DNA of 54,922 bases from Rhizomucor pusillus (lineage: Eukaryota; Mucoromycota; Mucoromycetes; Mucorales; Lichtheimiaceae), in NCBI GenBank assembly GCA_900175165.2, contig FWWN02000061.1:1-54922 (forward strand). The letters run 5' to 3'. The position numbers and the translations under genes were made by a program. This document shows positions 32,821-45,686 of the stretch, piece by piece. Position 1 is the stretch's first letter. Every line of letters begins with the position of its first letter. Under the pieces are notes generated by a model. It was not told the origin of the DNA. It worked only from the letters and a program-made list of their open reading frames with translations, and did not search any database.

Positions 32821-34401
32821 TTACTGGGTCTTTTTCGGCCTGAGATGGATGGGCTGCGGTCCGAGAACAAACTTGTCAGCAATCAAAATTGCGAAAACCG
32901 CAAGGTGGCCGAAAAAGTAGACATTCTTGTAAGCCGTCCATGCTTTGCCGAGTTTGAGCAAATCAAACTGGATGACAGAGTAATAGAGGATGAGCATGCA
33001 CGTAAGCCAGCTGACAGCCTTCCAAGCGTAAAAGTACACTGGGTTCCTTTTGGTGTACGGTTCAACCAACGGCACGAGTCGTTTTCTAAGCACGCGCTCG
33101 CTCTCGACAACCAAGAACTCCTGCAAAAATGTCGTAAAGTAGTTGGCGTGGAAACCGTGCCACAGGGCTAGGAACGCGAGCGCGCCGATCTGCGAAAGTT
33201 GCTTGTTGCCAAGGAATTTGAGGCGCTTAAACACATAGTACTTCGTCCACAAGTTGGTGTTCACGTTAAAAGATGCAATGACGTGATCGATGGATGTTGC
33301 AGTTTCCATCTTGAAAGGTAACGCATTCGCCAATCCACCAAACTGGGCCATTCCGTGCTCGTCGTCGCCTTCGTACGAAATACCGAAATAGGCAGTGGCA
33401 CCTAGCAGCAATCAAACCATGAAAATTCCAGTTTCTACCATTTAATTTTTAAATTTACCTTCAGTAAGTAGCCACACACCAAGATACTTGCCAAATACAA
33501 ACTTGCCGCTGACAGTCATGATGAAGATTCGCTTGAGGAAAGGAAGCTCGGCGTACTCTGGCGTCAGAAGGTAGGACGTAGGGTATTGCGAGCCAATGAC
33601 TTGCTGGGCAAGGAGGTAGAGGATGCCGAGACCGAGGCACCGCAAGACATAGCGCATCTGTGCCTTTTCCCATTCTTCCTGGGCGACAGCGGAGGCTTTT
33701 ACAGCCGAGTGCTGGGACATGAGCCATCGACGGTAGAGCGAGAATGAGAATTGGGGTCCGACCAGGAAAGCAGAAGGGAAGAAGCAGTAGCCGAGGACTT
33801 CAACGAAGCTGGGCAGTTCGCGCAAAGGTGTATCATTCGAGAACGACAATGGCAGGTCGCTGGGCGGTTTCTTTTCCTCGGTCGGTCGCAGAGCGGCAGC
33901 GTGGCCCTTAATGGCAGGACCTTCCACCTCGACAACCGAAGTCTCGCCGTCTAAAAAGTCAAAACTGAAGCCCATCAATCGAAGGCACAATATACATTGC
34001 GGCATAGTCCACGAAACATCATAATCGTCGGTAGCCTCGAAAATATATCCCAAAAGCAAGTACACTGCATTGAAAATCCACACAGCTGCGGTGCCGAGTT
34101 TCCGTTTGTGCTGTTTGTCGCTGAGATACAACAATCCGTAGCTGACGGCAACGGTGACAAGCGAGTGATAGATCTTACTACGGTTGAAAAACAAGGAAAG
34201 ACCGAGGCCGGCCGTAACGATAAACGCGTTGCGCTCGGTAACTGTTCCAGAAGAAATCGGTCCAGGGGTACGATCGTCCTTGAAAAACATCTTGTTGTAC
34301 AGCCGAGCAATCGGGTACGCCAAGGCAATCGTCGACAGCAGCCGAAGTGTAGGCTCCGGTATGCCTGTCAGCCAGGCGATCGGCCAAGTAAGCAACAACA
34401 T
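32821..34401 (-). CDS. Lysophospholipid acyltransferase, MBOAT family (Ale1/LPCAT-like)
   Basis: Exons complement(32821-33401, 33459-34401), 507 residues, many membrane helices. The MBOAT catalytic His lies in LALWHGFHANYF near residue 390, and the preceding Asn region is in IASFNVNTNLWTKYYVF. Early features (PEPTLRLLSTIALAYPIARL, LMGFSFDFLDGE) match the fungal Ale1 / animal MBOAT5 group, which reacylates lysophospholipids in the ER during membrane remodelling. The open frame extends upstream of 34401 without ATG as far as 34473 and beyond, so I use the first ATG (34401), which also fits family starts. The C-terminal tail is basic (LRPKKTQ), a possible ER retention signal. Confidence 0.92.
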
Positions 34402-34680
34402 GCCAGCAAAGGAAGGGTTTAGAGACAGGAAAGCCGAAACAGTCTCTTGCTCTTGTTTTGCTGTTTGAAACACAGCACGCGACTTGGGGTTTCGGGGAAC
34501 AACAGGGCACCCACATTTTTGAATCTTTGCTTCTGCAACATGTGATTCTATTACAACGGTACTAGAAAGTGGTCAATGCTTGACTCAGCAAGTTTTTGAT
34601 GAAGGCAAAAATAAACGCAGTGTAAGAGAGTAGTACATTGGAGGATATGTTGTGGAGTGGGGTTTTCCAGAGGGGAAAAA

Positions 34681-37600
34681 TTATGAATCGATAGAGCTAA
34701 TTTGATCAAGTGCAGTCCTTACTCGGTCCCTAACATCTCGGCTAGGATCCTTTTCTAATGCTTGCAGTTTTTCTTCTATACCCATTGCTCGCAGTCGATG
34801 TATGCGATCAACGAATGCTGTGCAAGGAAATGTATACTTAGCACAAAGTATAGCAATATACTTTCACTTTTTCTTTCTTACCTTCTTCATCGTCATCCGA
34901 AGATATCCAGGTCCAGTTAATAATACACCAGACAGCAGCAACTCGGATGGCAGGATCATCGTGAGTCTAACATTGTTTTCTATTGAGCCCAAAAGTCTTC
35001 CAAAAAAGTAATGTTCCGATTTACCAGATGATGTAGCACACTCGAGACAATATTTGGTCTGTTCATAAGCAGTGTTCTTGGTCCCTCGCAAGCGCTCGAC
35101 ATATTAATTACAATATACAATGCGGGCTCTAATATCTTTGTACGAATATGTCTTGTCAGCAATGGTCTTTTCGCTTTTCTCCGCGTGACTTACGGAAGTC
35201 ATCGCTGTGCTATCTTCTCCACCCAGTCCCATGTTGGAGGTTACTTGCAGTTTGCTCTCGAGAACATCCAGCAGATCATCTTTTCCGATACCGTCAATAA
35301 CTTCTTCGATATCCTATCGCATTCTTTAGCGCAAAGCGGCTACGAAGAAGTGGCTGATGTCTGACCTCTTGTCCACCGCATACTAAATTTCGCACAATTT
35401 CCAGTGCTTGTTCTTGGATAGATAGATTGGGTTCATGTAATAATTCGATTAATGCATCGTAAGTTAACACTTTCATGACTGCTCGTTTGGATGCGAGATC
35501 AGCCTTGTAGAGCAAGCTCCTCAGTGCCCATACTCCGTTAAGTTGCAATTTAGGATCATTTGACTGAGCATAAGACACAAATTTGTCGATTGCACCCGCA
35601 TCTATAACACTCTACAATTCAAACGTGAGATTGCAGAAAGGGTAACGCTGATAAATGTTGAACTACGTACCTTCTTCATTGGTGAAAAATCTAAAGCAAG
35701 GTTACACAGTGCACCACACGCTGCTGCTTGAACGACTGTTGATTCGTCTTGTAGTAACTAACACGATAATGTTTTCATGAGTTACATGCGTTCAAGACGA
35801 TAATTCCGCTTGGTGCCTACTTTCAGTAATGGACCAGCCACGCCTGCGTCTACCAAGCTAGTTCGCAAATTGCTCACGCTGCGGGACAAGGATTTTGCGC
35901 ACTGACAGGCAGCAAGTCGCACGTGTGGATATTTACTCTCGAGACCTGACACCACGTGAGGTAGCACTTTGGATGCAATAGCCTAAAACGTTTGAAAAAT
36001 AGATTAACTGTTCTGCCTGCATATGTAACAATGCATTGGCGTATTACCTGTGATCGGCACTCTTCTTTCAACAGTGTTGCAGCAGCAATGGCAATCAGCG
36101 AGTTCTATCGAATGGCTCAATGTATGCATAAAAACTACATTCCTTTATATTGTTTTTACCTCTCTTATTTTTTCTCGTCGTTTTGCAACGCTTCCAACAC
36201 CTGGTACACCGATGCGCTCGTCTGACTCGCCATCACTGTTTTTCGAGGAGGCGCTAGCTAGCAACTCTGCTAGTTTCGGAATAGCATCCGCATCGTACGC
36301 TGCTTTCTGCATATCTTCGCTGTCCTTTACTAGATCAGCCAGGACCAACGGTGCCCTCTCCTGGATATCTCCTGTAGTCTCCTTGAGCAGCTTGACCAAT
36401 GCAGGCAATACTACAAGAACAATTTCGTTGAAAGGTTCAACAAACACGCCTGTTCGGTACAGGTTGGTCAGGCTGATAAAGATGTGTCAGCAGAGGACAA
36501 GGGCCAAAAACGCGAGTAACTTACCAGGTAGCTGCAATCAATCGCATATTAGGACATTTATCCTTGACGAATTCGAGCATGGTGGCAGTCGTCAATTGAT
36601 TCGAATCAATGGCTGGTGTGACGGCGAAGGAAGGACAAGTTACCACCACAAATATAATTCGCACCGCCATGATCTGACTTACGTTTAGCATGGATAATGA
36701 TCTCGCCAAGCTCACTGTTCTCTCGACAGAGCGTAGCTAGTGCATCCAAAGCAGCTTCTTGAGCTTTGACGTGACCGGAATGCAAAAGGTTTACGAGAGG
36801 AGGGATGACGCCTGCGGACGCCAGCTGCATTTGTTGCTCTTGAGTGTCGCAACAGTGAGCTACTATGGACGCCGAAAACTCGGCAATCATTCCAAACGAC
36901 AGTGACTCTGATGTGGTATTGTTGCCTTGATGCTGACACAGAAACGCGGATGTTGCATCAAGTATCGAGACGATATTTTGGATGTGATCTTCCTACAATG
37001 TGCAAAAAAAAAATGAATGATTGCCTCCATCTATTTTCTCAAAATATATACACACCGTGAAAACATCATCTTTGGGCGTATTGGTGCATGACAAGATGGA
37101 TTTAAGTGCTCTCGTCGCTGCTTCCAATAGTTTGCGTTTTTCTCGAATTGCATCAATGATCGGATCGCGTCCGCGAACGTTGAGTATATCGAGTAACGGA
37201 TTCACTGCACCGCATGATACCACTGCTGCAACGTTATCATCGTTTCCTAGAGCAGAAGCAGCGGTGTCAATAGCCAGTTTGCTTGTTTTCATTGCAACGT
37301 TACTCACCGTATGCAATGCTACCGAGAACCGTGGCTGCTTGTATTTTTAGCTGGCACGAGGTTTCGTACGGCAGCGTCAAGTATTCGACAAGTCTAGGTC
37401 AGCAGCGCAGTTATCAACATGCATGTCATTGACTTGGTGAACAAGCGAGACAGAGACATACTTTTGAACGACGCCAAGTTTTATGTACAGATCCTTTTTT
37501 GTCTTATTGCCGATTACAGAGTTCTTGATGAATCGAAGTGCTTTCAGGCGCTTGCTATCGTCTGATGAGGATAATTCTTTGACTGATTCTTGGTACTTTG

Positions 37601-37760
37601 AGGTTGTCATATTGGTGGAAGGGATACGCGGAGACATGGAGTTCTGAGACGGCCACGCTCTCACTTGTACACGCTCATTCTCAGCGAGCACCGCTTCATG
37701 CCCAAATTCTCCGCTGTTTGGCCAGCATAAGCTCTCCAACATTTGTTTGACAACCATCAT
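34681..37760 (-). CDS. ARMC8: ARMC8/Gid5-like armadillo scaffold of the CTLH/GID ubiquitin ligase
   Basis: Fourteen exons: complement(34681-34817, 34882-34966, 35025-35135, 35194-35313, 35366-35611, 35671-35757, 35821-35982, 36048-36104, 36160-36472, 36525-36612, 36683-36992, 37056-37246, 37308-37393, 37462-37760), 763 residues. Thirteen introns of 52-70 bp all join in frame. Armadillo repeats run throughout. Landmarks shared with human ARMC8 in order: RFIKNSVIGNKTKKDL, ATVLGSIAYG, VRLAACQCAKSLSRSVSNLR, QLNGVWALRSLLYKAD and AIRVAAVWCIINWTW. In the GID/CTLH E3 complex this subunit links substrate receptors to the core. The 110 residues before KRLKALRF are weakly conserved, so the start (37760, or an internal Met) is uncertain. 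It carries the most introns of any gene here. Confidence 0.92.
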
Positions 37761-37943
37761 GTATTGTCATCTATGCCGAGATAGAGAATTTCCCTATACA
37801 TACTTCCAAAACTTGAACACCAGTTAAACCGTTCTAATCATCAACAACATTGAACGGAACACTCAATCGCTGGGATCTAAGGGATATGTTTGAGCTTTAT
37901 GTATATAAAAAAAATGATGGGTGAGGAGGGGGGGATTTTTCCT

Positions 37944-39643
37944 TTATCCTGCCACTTTTTTGGATTTGATCGATTTGATCCGTTCTACCTCTCGGTGGAT
38001 CTGGTCAATTTTGACCGCCATCTTTTGAGATGTAATAACCAATCTATCGAGCGTCACAGCAACATCATTCGGCGTAGGCGCAAATACTGAAAACTGTCTG
38101 ATCTGGTCTTCAATCTCGTTGACTTTAGACTTGTAGTTCAAGCATCGTTCGTACATGTCGTTGAGGAGCTCTGCATATACACGATCGAAATCAGGTACAG
38201 GACCCGTGTCTGCATTCTTTCGTTTCAGATCAATGAATTTGCCGACTGAAGCTGCATACTGCCGCTGATCAGTAAATTTGCGCTCGAGCTCGCCAATTTC
38301 TGCACGCGTTCTCTTGTGCAGTGAGTTTGTAACGGGGATTTGCTTCAAGTTTTGATCAACAACGAATCCGATACGCCGTATCTGCTCGCCGTGGTAACTT
38401 AGCGTGCCGTTTTCCATATCGTCAGCGAGATCTTTCTGAGCTTGGATCATGTTGTATATAGCTACAACTTCGTGAAGAGCTTCAGGCGGTAACTCCTCGA
38501 TGCGTGTCCGTCCTGTAATATCATCAACGCTCTTTACACTTGTCTGAAGCACCGTCTGTTGAGCTTGCGTGCTGCGTGGTGGTCCAAAGATGCTTGATGT
38601 ATCAGTTGAGGTCGTATCCGTCTTTTCCTTTGATGCCAATAAAGGTGGTACAGGGATTCTGGTATCCACAGTCTTCTCTTTACCCTTGTCCTTTTCGCCG
38701 TCGCCAGCTGTCGCTGTCACTGTTGTCTTTTCCTTTGCTTTGTCTTGGTGCTTATCCTCGCCAGGCAAGTTGAAATGAACGTGTTTCGCGGTAATCTTGT
38801 CCGATGCAGCAGCAGAGGTGGTTGCGGTAGGCTCATTGCTAGTACTGCCAGCAGCGGTGCTGTTGGTTCCAAATCCAGTAAAGGTTGGTGTGGTTAAAGT
38901 ACTGGTGGTAGTAGTGGTGGTGGTGGTAGCAGCCTGAGTCGGTTTTTCGCTTTGAGCAGCAGATGGGTTGCTGGGGAATGAGAAATGCTTTGCAGTAGGA
39001 ACTTGTGCCTGCTGAGAATCTTGTCTTTGCAAACTGGGTACCGTAGCTGCAAAGGCGAATGTACTTTGTGTAGTTGCAGGCGTAGCTGCTGCTGCTTTGC
39101 TTGTCGCGGCGCCAAACAAACCAGAATCGGTGGACTTTGACGCGCTATCCTCTACAGACCACGATTGTGACAACGGAGAGCTACCGTGGAACATTTTATT
39201 AGATCCCTCACGTGATATTTGGTCGCTGGGCTTTCTCTTGAGCGAAGTCGACTCAGTTGCAGATGGGAACGCTGGAGGCGACACTGCCTGAACCGGCGTG
39301 GGCGACACGACAGAGTAACTTGTTGTCGTCGTTGGTTGTTGCGGCGACGCCGTGAAAGAAAAGGTGGGCATCGGCGCTGTATTAGACGGTGCGCTTGCTG
39401 TAGGAGGGCTCTGCGCGGCCGGGAATACTGGAGATGTCGACGGCGGTGACATTGAAAATGTGCTTGAAGCGCCTTGCGCTTGCGGAAGACGTCGCTTTGG
39501 CGTCAAGATTTTTCTGGATGCAATACGCGCTCGCTTCTCCTCTTCGGTCTCCTGACGCTCAGGTTGATTACTTTGATCGCGTAAGCAGTGGGTTAGTTAT
39601 TATTGCTTTAGTTTCCTGACACCGATCAAGGTACTCACTTCAT
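37944..39643 (-). CDS. FG-repeat nucleoporin, Nup49/NUP58-like
   Basis: A 5-base first exon (39639-39643, ATGAA) joins 37944-39570, giving 543 residues starting MNNQPERQETEEEKRARIAS. Residues 1-300 are disordered and Thr/Ser/Ala-rich with scattered FG, FxFG-like and FSF motifs (GLFGAAT, FTGFGTNS, SIFGPP). Residues about 330-540 are a conserved helical domain (LPPEALHEVVAIYNMIQAQK, NSLHKRTRAEIGELERKF), as in the coiled-coil parts of Nup49/NUP58 in the central channel trimer. The subunit assignment is tentative: NUP62 or NUP54 types are possible. The GT donor at 39638 is strong (GTGAGT). The alternative is a start at an internal Met near 39460. Confidence 0.72.
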
Positions 39644-40528
39644 GTAGAAATGTGTGTTCTGAAAAAAGCTTCACTCCCTCGCACGCGCTGTTTGTCAATT
39701 TCAAAAGCAGACAGCGCCACCGGTCTGCATGCAGCACAGATAATCCTGTGGGCTTAACAACAGAATAGTTGCAGAATGTAGGTCAGAAATATCGTTTTAT
39801 TTAATGTATGAGAGACAAATAAACCTCTGCGTAACCTGGCATCACAAACTTCTGATACATCAAGGTCTCTTCCCATCATCTCTGTATGTATTAATCGGCT
39901 GCACGCTGACCAGTAAAAGTATGTGCAATGCAGCAATGTTAGCTCGCAAACAGCGGGTTATTTACTATGCATATACATATGTATCTCCATTGTATGATGC
40001 ATTGCGTCCTTGGCCGTTTATTCTGCTGAATTAATTTCCAGTAGCTCGTGACTATCGCAGCCGTGAAATTTGTTGCTGGTCATTCAATTGCTTAATCGCA
40101 AATTCAGCAGTTTTGCAGCAACGCATACTCCTTTTCTGCGTTAACACTTCATTGAGAGGTATCAAGAGCTATTTGACATGCGTGTTATCTATTATCATAC
40201 GAAAATTTGACGCAGGAATATAAATGGCTCCATGATGGACGCAGAATTTGATTCTAGAATAATTTACACTCTTTGCATCATGAAGTATGAATTAACAATG
40301 AATATGTACCTGCATCTAGAACAATACAGCAAGGAAGAGCGATGTATCTGTAAAAGGATCAATGCCGTGGGCAAAACGCAAGTTGGTTCCCATTTCTGCT
40401 TGTTTCGAGAGCTCTGATTGGCTCTATCACATGAATAGAGCAAAAGGGGTGCCACAACATGAGCAGCATCTTTTAAATAGTGAGAACAAGAAAGAAAAAA
40501 AAAGGAATATGTTTACCAAGCAATAGCA
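39644..40528. other. Divergent spacer between nucleoporin and P450 genes
   Basis: About 885 bp upstream of two diverging genes. It should carry both promoters. TTTTAAATAG at 40471-40480, 49 bp before the P450 start, is a possible TATA element. Short frames show no family features. Confidence 0.45.
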
Positions 40529-42179
40529 ATGAACTCGTACGCACTTGCATTACTGTTACCGGCTGCTCTGCCAGTCAGCCTCGCGTTACGCTACTTTTAC
40601 CGTCGATACTGTTCGCCAATTGCCAACACACCCGTCGCGCCCGCCGACAATTTCTGGCTAAAATACTTTGGATTGGTGCCTCCGCCGGACGATAGCGAGG
40701 AGACAGACCGTCTTTCAGAGTTTCTCATCAAAGTCGGCCAGGACCCGGAACAGACGCCTATCAGTGTTTGCTGGTCAATCATGGGGACTCCGCTCGTTCT
40801 GGTCAATACTCTGCAAGGAATCAAGGATGTGCTGGTAGACGGGCAACGTGCTACTGGCAAGGAAATCCCAAAGGTCCAACGCGGTGATTTGATCAGATTC
40901 ATCCAGAACTTGGTTTTTGGAGGTGCGAACCTAAACAACACTGTTGGAGAAGTATGCAACACAAGAATGTGGTAAAAAAAGGCAAAGATCGCTGATTTCT
41001 TTGGAAAAATAGGAATGGCGCTGGCGTCGACATGTATTACTTCCACCTTTCCAACCACGTCAACTCGTTCCTAATCTACAACCTTACGTATTGAAGCGCA
41101 CGCAAACATTGTTGCAGACGTTCAGGAAGCACGCGGATCAAGGCACAGCAATTGAACTCGACGAGATGTTCCAGGACCTGACCATGGATGTTATCAACTA
41201 CTATTTATATGGCACAAGCGACTTGAATTATGATTTGGTGGGAGGCCGGACGAATTTGAAGGTAAACCATACCAAATGGGGGGACATGATGTAACAAGGT
41301 TTGCCAATCCTCTCATGGTAGCACGAACATCACAAACTGGGTCTTGGTTTTCAATCAGTGGAAGCGTGGTTACCGTTTGGACTAAACAAAACAGACTGGG
41401 CGCAGAGAGTCTACAAGCCGTCCCGGGATCTCTTGATGAACTTTATCCGGGACTCCCTCGAGCGCGCACTCGAAGATTATCACGAAAGCGATCCAACGTA
41501 CAAATCAGTAGCCGTGTGTGCCTACGCTAGCGGACAATACAATCCAGACAGGGTCGATTTACTCAATGATCTTTTGACGCTGACGTTTGCAGGATACGAT
41601 ACAACGGCGCATACGTTGGCATTCTGCTTTTCAGAGCTGGCACGGAACCCTGACGTGCAGGAAGAGCTGTTCCGCCAAGTCAGAGACGTCTTGGGCCCGC
41701 CTCCCGTCGATCCCAGCACAATCACACACGAAAAGCTGGCCAAGATACCATACCTAACAGCAGTCTACCGAGAAACCATGCGCAAATACCCGGCGGTTGT
41801 TTTTATCCCTGTGCACGTCAACAAAGATACGCCAGTGGATGGAACCATTGTACCGGCTGGAGCTGAGATCTGGTGCAATCTGCGGGGTCTTCAAATGAAC
41901 CCCAGAGTGTTTCCGGATCCTGACAAGTTCGACCCAACGCGGTGGTTGGAGAACAGCTTTAACGACCAGCACACGTTCCCCGAACTCTCCTTTACGCTCG
42001 GCCAGCATTCCTGCTTGGGCAAGAACTTGGCCATCCTCGAACTGCGCACTGTCATTGCATGCACCGTCAATGAATTCAAGTGCACGCTGAAACCTGGCAA
42101 CAGGATAGAAACAAAGGTTGTGCTTACGACCAAGCCTAGATACGGTGTGTGGGCTCAATTTGAGCGGCGTCGGGAGTGA
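40529..42179 (+). CDS. Cytochrome P450 monooxygenase, ER-anchored
   Basis: Exons 40529-40951, 41013-41261 and 41322-42179 give 509 residues. The first 25 residues (MNSYALALLLPAALPVSLAL...) form a membrane anchor. All P450 signatures are present: EEWRWRRHVLLPPF (C-helix WxxxR), AGYDTTAHTL in the I-helix near 314, ETMRKYP (ExxR) near 377, FDPTRW, and the haem loop FTLGQHSCLG with the Cys ligand near 459. It oxidises an unknown small molecule using NADPH-P450 reductase. Sequence style suggests one of the large Mucoromycota-expanded families, but I cannot name the CYP family. No cluster partners lie next to it. Confidence 0.95.
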
Positions 42180-43188
42180 TTGATGGCATAAAGTTTTGCC
42201 CTGACAGGGTCCTCCACATTTGGAATTCAAGCCGATGATCTGGTTTCAAAGCGCTTGTATAGTGTTTTTTAAATGTCAATTCCTCCGCGGATGAACTTGT
42301 TTCTATGGAGATTTTTTCGTGTTAGTTGAATGGAAGTTTTAGGTAGAGCCATGACCTTTCCAGCCTTGAAACTTAAAAGTTTGGGAAGCTGATGTAAGAA
42401 TGACAGTTGATAGTGGATAAGATTAATATATAACCACAGATCAAAGATCCGATGACTCCATCGTTCAACAAATAAGCTCGCGCCTGCTGTTATTTAAACA
42501 CACAGAGTACCTGTGATCCATGTCGTAATTCTTGTTCGCGACGAATGCTGCTGCTAAATCAAGCCCATTTCCCGATTCAGACACGACACTCAAGTGGCGG
42601 CTATTCAAATCTGCCAATAGGCCCCAATGCATTCAATGACTCAAGTTTAATCCTTCCAATGTGTATGGATACTGTTCTTAGACTCTGAGATCTGACACGA
42701 AACAGGAGCAGCGAGAAAAAGAGAGAGAGAGAGAGAGAAAGAGACATAGTGTGAAAACCAGCATAGCTAATGTAGACGAATAGACGGAATGATCCACTGC
42801 GTAGCAACGATGCCTTGTAGCAGCAAGGAGTTCGTTGATGACAAACTTTCTGCCTTTTTAGTTGTCCATCCTGATATGAACGTGCCCAGATCACTCGGCA
42901 TGAGGACACACACATCACCTGTATTCGTTCACAAATATAGCTTTCATTCCTGTGACTAGACGAGCACATGTTGCGCGGCAGGTATATCACTTAATAAAGA
43001 ATACCTTTGAGCGACTCCAGTAGTTGTTGTTCTATTAACGGGCGTACTCGGCTGCACTTGCCCCCCGTAAAACGTTACCTTGAAAAAAAGGAAACCGTGC
43101 ACCCTGTGCTGAGGGCGTTACTCCGCACAGCGCCGATCCGCGGAGAGGGTCTTATAATTTCAGAGACTCGTTATACCCTTTTTCCCCC
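42180..43188. other. 1-kb spacer between P450 and malic enzyme genes
   Basis: The P450 3' region, then AT-rich sequence and a (GA)n repeat at 42721-42738. Just before the malic enzyme start the sequence turns C/T-rich (CCCTTTTTCCCCC), a typical fungal leader. No further gene is recognised. Confidence 0.4.
42721..42738 (+). repeat. (GA)n microsatellite
   Basis: Nine GA units flanked by A-rich sequence in the spacer before the malic enzyme gene. Confidence 0.9.
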
Positions 43189-45500
43189 ATGCTTTCCCGA
43201 AATTTTCTAGCACACACCAAAAAGGCCAGGGCAGCCGCTGTCCTGAGCCGTCAGTTCAGTATCCATCACGATCCAATCAAGGACAAGACCGTCCACGTTA
43301 CTCCATGGCGTGGTGTGAACGTTCTCCACGATCCGTTGCTCTCAAAAGGTAGTAGGAAGGCGAAAAGGACACAAGCCTGACAAAAGAAGGAAAACAAGCC
43401 TTTTTACGTATTTATACTTATCTGCCCTATCATCTCCCCGCACAATACAGGCACGGCATTCACCATTGATGAGAGAGAACGTCTGGCTATCCGTGGTCTC
43501 GTTCCTCCTCGTTGCCAAGAAATGGAGAAGCAACTACTCCGAGTAAAACGAAATTTGGATGCATGCGAAACGGCGCTCGCAAAGTTTATCTTTCTGAGCT
43601 CCTTGCAAGATCGAAATGAGACGCTGTTCTACAAGTTGATTATCGAGCATCTCGAGGAACTGTCGGGTATCATTTATACGCCTACAGGTAATGTGAAAGA
43701 TGAAGATCTGGTGTAGGCTTATCTGTGTGTTGACATGATATAAGTGGGTCTCGCGTCTCAAAAGTCGCACAGTATATACCGCCGCCCTAGAGGCATGTAC
43801 TTTTCAAGCCAAGATCGCGGCAACATGTCGGCCATGGTGTACAACTGGCCTCACGATGAAGTCGACGTTATTGTCGTCACTGACGGTTCAAGAGTGCTGG
43901 GTCTCGGCGACTTGGGCGCCAACGGTATGCAGGTATGAAAACAAATACGGTGGCAAAAAGTAAGGAGCTTTAGACAACTGACTGCACGGATGCACAGATC
44001 CCCATTGGTAAACTCAGTCTGGTAAGTTGCTGTTGCCTGTTGCGCAGATCACGGGGGTGGTTCGATCTGTGTCTCACAAACTTGTTTCTCCTGTTAGTAC
44101 GTTGCCGCGGGCGGTATTCGACCGAGAGCTGTGCTACCTGTCGTTTTGGACGTCGGCACGAACAACGAGGAATTGTTGAATGATCCTCTGTACCTTGGCA
44201 TGGGCCATCCCCGCTTAGAAGGAGAGGAGTATTATTCGTTCGTCGAAGAATGGGTTACCGCCATCATGTCTCGCTGGCCAAGTATGTTTCTTCTTGATGT
44301 TGACAACGACGAGCCATTGATTCTAATTGTCTTTCATAGATGCATTAATTCAATTTGAAGATTTCAAGCATCCTCACGCATACAATTTACTAAACAAATG
44401 CAAGTATTATCATTCTTGTTTTTGCAATATAAATCATGTGGTGTGTAAATACTGACATTTTTATTCTAGATCGCGATCGCATTACATGTTTCAATGATGA
44501 TATCCAGTCTACATCCGCAATTACGTTGGCCGGTATCCTTGCATCACTGAAAGCGCGAGGCAAAACTCAAGAAGACTTGGCAGACGAACGCATCGTTTGT
44601 GTCGGTGCAGGCTCTGCAGGTGTCGGCGTCTGCGAAGGCATCATTGACTGCATGGTAGCACAGGGCCGGGTCCAGTCTCGCCACGATGCTTATCGTCGCA
44701 TCTACATGCTGGATCAACACGGTCTCCTTGGCAACGCAGCCGTTGCCGCCAAGGATCCGCACAGAATCGTCCAGGGCCCTGATAGACCCAACGGCTCGCT
44801 GGATGAACGACAGCTCAACTATGTCAAGCCAGATCTTCCCGACCGCATGTCACTCGAGCAGGTCGTAGAGGAAGTCAAACCTACCGTCATCCTTGGCTTG
44901 ACTGGTATCCAGGGAGTCTTTACCGAACAGGCTATCCGCACCATGGCACAGTACCAGGAGCGCCCCGTCATCTTCCCTCTCAGCAACCCTGACAGCCACG
45001 CAGAGTGCACTGCTGAGCAGGCTTTCAAGTGGACTGACGGTCGCGCTATCTTTGCGTCCGGAAGTCCCTTCAAGGACGTACAGCTGCCAAACGGCAAGAT
45101 CGGACGTACCAACCAGTGCAACAACTCTTACAGCTTCCCTGTAAGTTTCTTTGCGCTGCTGCCCTTTTTTACATCCTATTGTTATTAACCATTGTATCAT
45201 CAGGGTTTGGGTCTCGGTGTTGTCGTCTCTGGCGCCAGCAAGGTCACTCCTGAAATGTTCCTCGAGACCGCACGTACCATTGCTGACATGGCAACCCCCG
45301 CTCAGCTCAAAGAAGGTATACTGTTCCCCGGCGTGTCGCACTTGAGAACTGTTGCCAGAAAGGTCGGAACACGCGTCTGCGAAGTCGCATTCGAGCAAGG
45401 CGTCGCCAGAGCAAGACTCAGGGAAGGAGAACTGCTCAAGGATATTGTCGCTGATTCCATGTACAACCCTGAATACGTACCTCTAGTCCACCATTCATAA
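43189..45500 (+). CDS. Malic enzyme, probably NAD-dependent and mitochondrial
   Basis: Exons 43189-43348, 43451-43687, 43745-43932, 43998-44021, 44098-44281, 44340-44399, 44470-45140 and 45204-45500 give 606 residues. The first 30 residues ([20 protein letters not shown]...) form a mitochondrial presequence. The malate-binding signature [29 protein letters not shown], the FEDF / FNDDIQ metal site and the dinucleotide loop GAGSAGVG are all present. FNDDIQGT of most family members reads FNDDIQST. The enzyme decarboxylates malate to pyruvate. Exon 4 is only 24 bases. Intron 6 (44400-44469) has a GC donor. Cofactor choice is inferred from the presequence and overall type. Confidence 0.95.
44400..44469 (+). 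other. GC-AG intron in the malic enzyme gene
   Basis: Donor AAAT|GCAAGT and acceptor TTCTAG, 70 bp. Joining gives [16 protein letters not shown], the conserved family sequence, leaving little doubt about the site. Confidence 0.88.
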
Positions 45501-45578
45501 TAATATCCCCCTCCTCTTCCCTCCACACGCCTTAGACTTCTTCGCATCTTTCTATACGAGCATGTAATTTACTTGAAG

Positions 45579-45584
45579 AATAAA
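45579..45584 (+). terminator. Polyadenylation signal of the malic enzyme gene
   Basis: AATAAA lies 79 bp after the malic enzyme stop. The stop of the convergent IDE gene is only 187 bp from that of malic enzyme, so 3' ends probably overlap. Confidence 0.55.
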
Positions 45585-45686
45585 AATGATGCATATTTAT
45601 TCCACATGAAATAATAACTGTTGGTGAAAGCAACGAGAAAAAGAGAGGATTTAACAAAAGAGACACAACAAAAGCAAAGGAATAAT

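Noticed and set aside
34178..34516. Alternative ATG at 34516 for the MBOAT gene
   Set aside because: It is in a different frame from the enzyme and ends without MBOAT features. The in-frame ATG at 34401 fits the family.
44040..44075. GGTTCGATC-like tRNA arm in a malic enzyme intron
   Set aside because: No acceptor or anticodon stems can be drawn around it.
40529..45500. Secondary-metabolite cluster around the P450
   Set aside because: Its neighbours are a nucleoporin and malic enzyme; no backbone synthase, transporter or pathway regulator is present.
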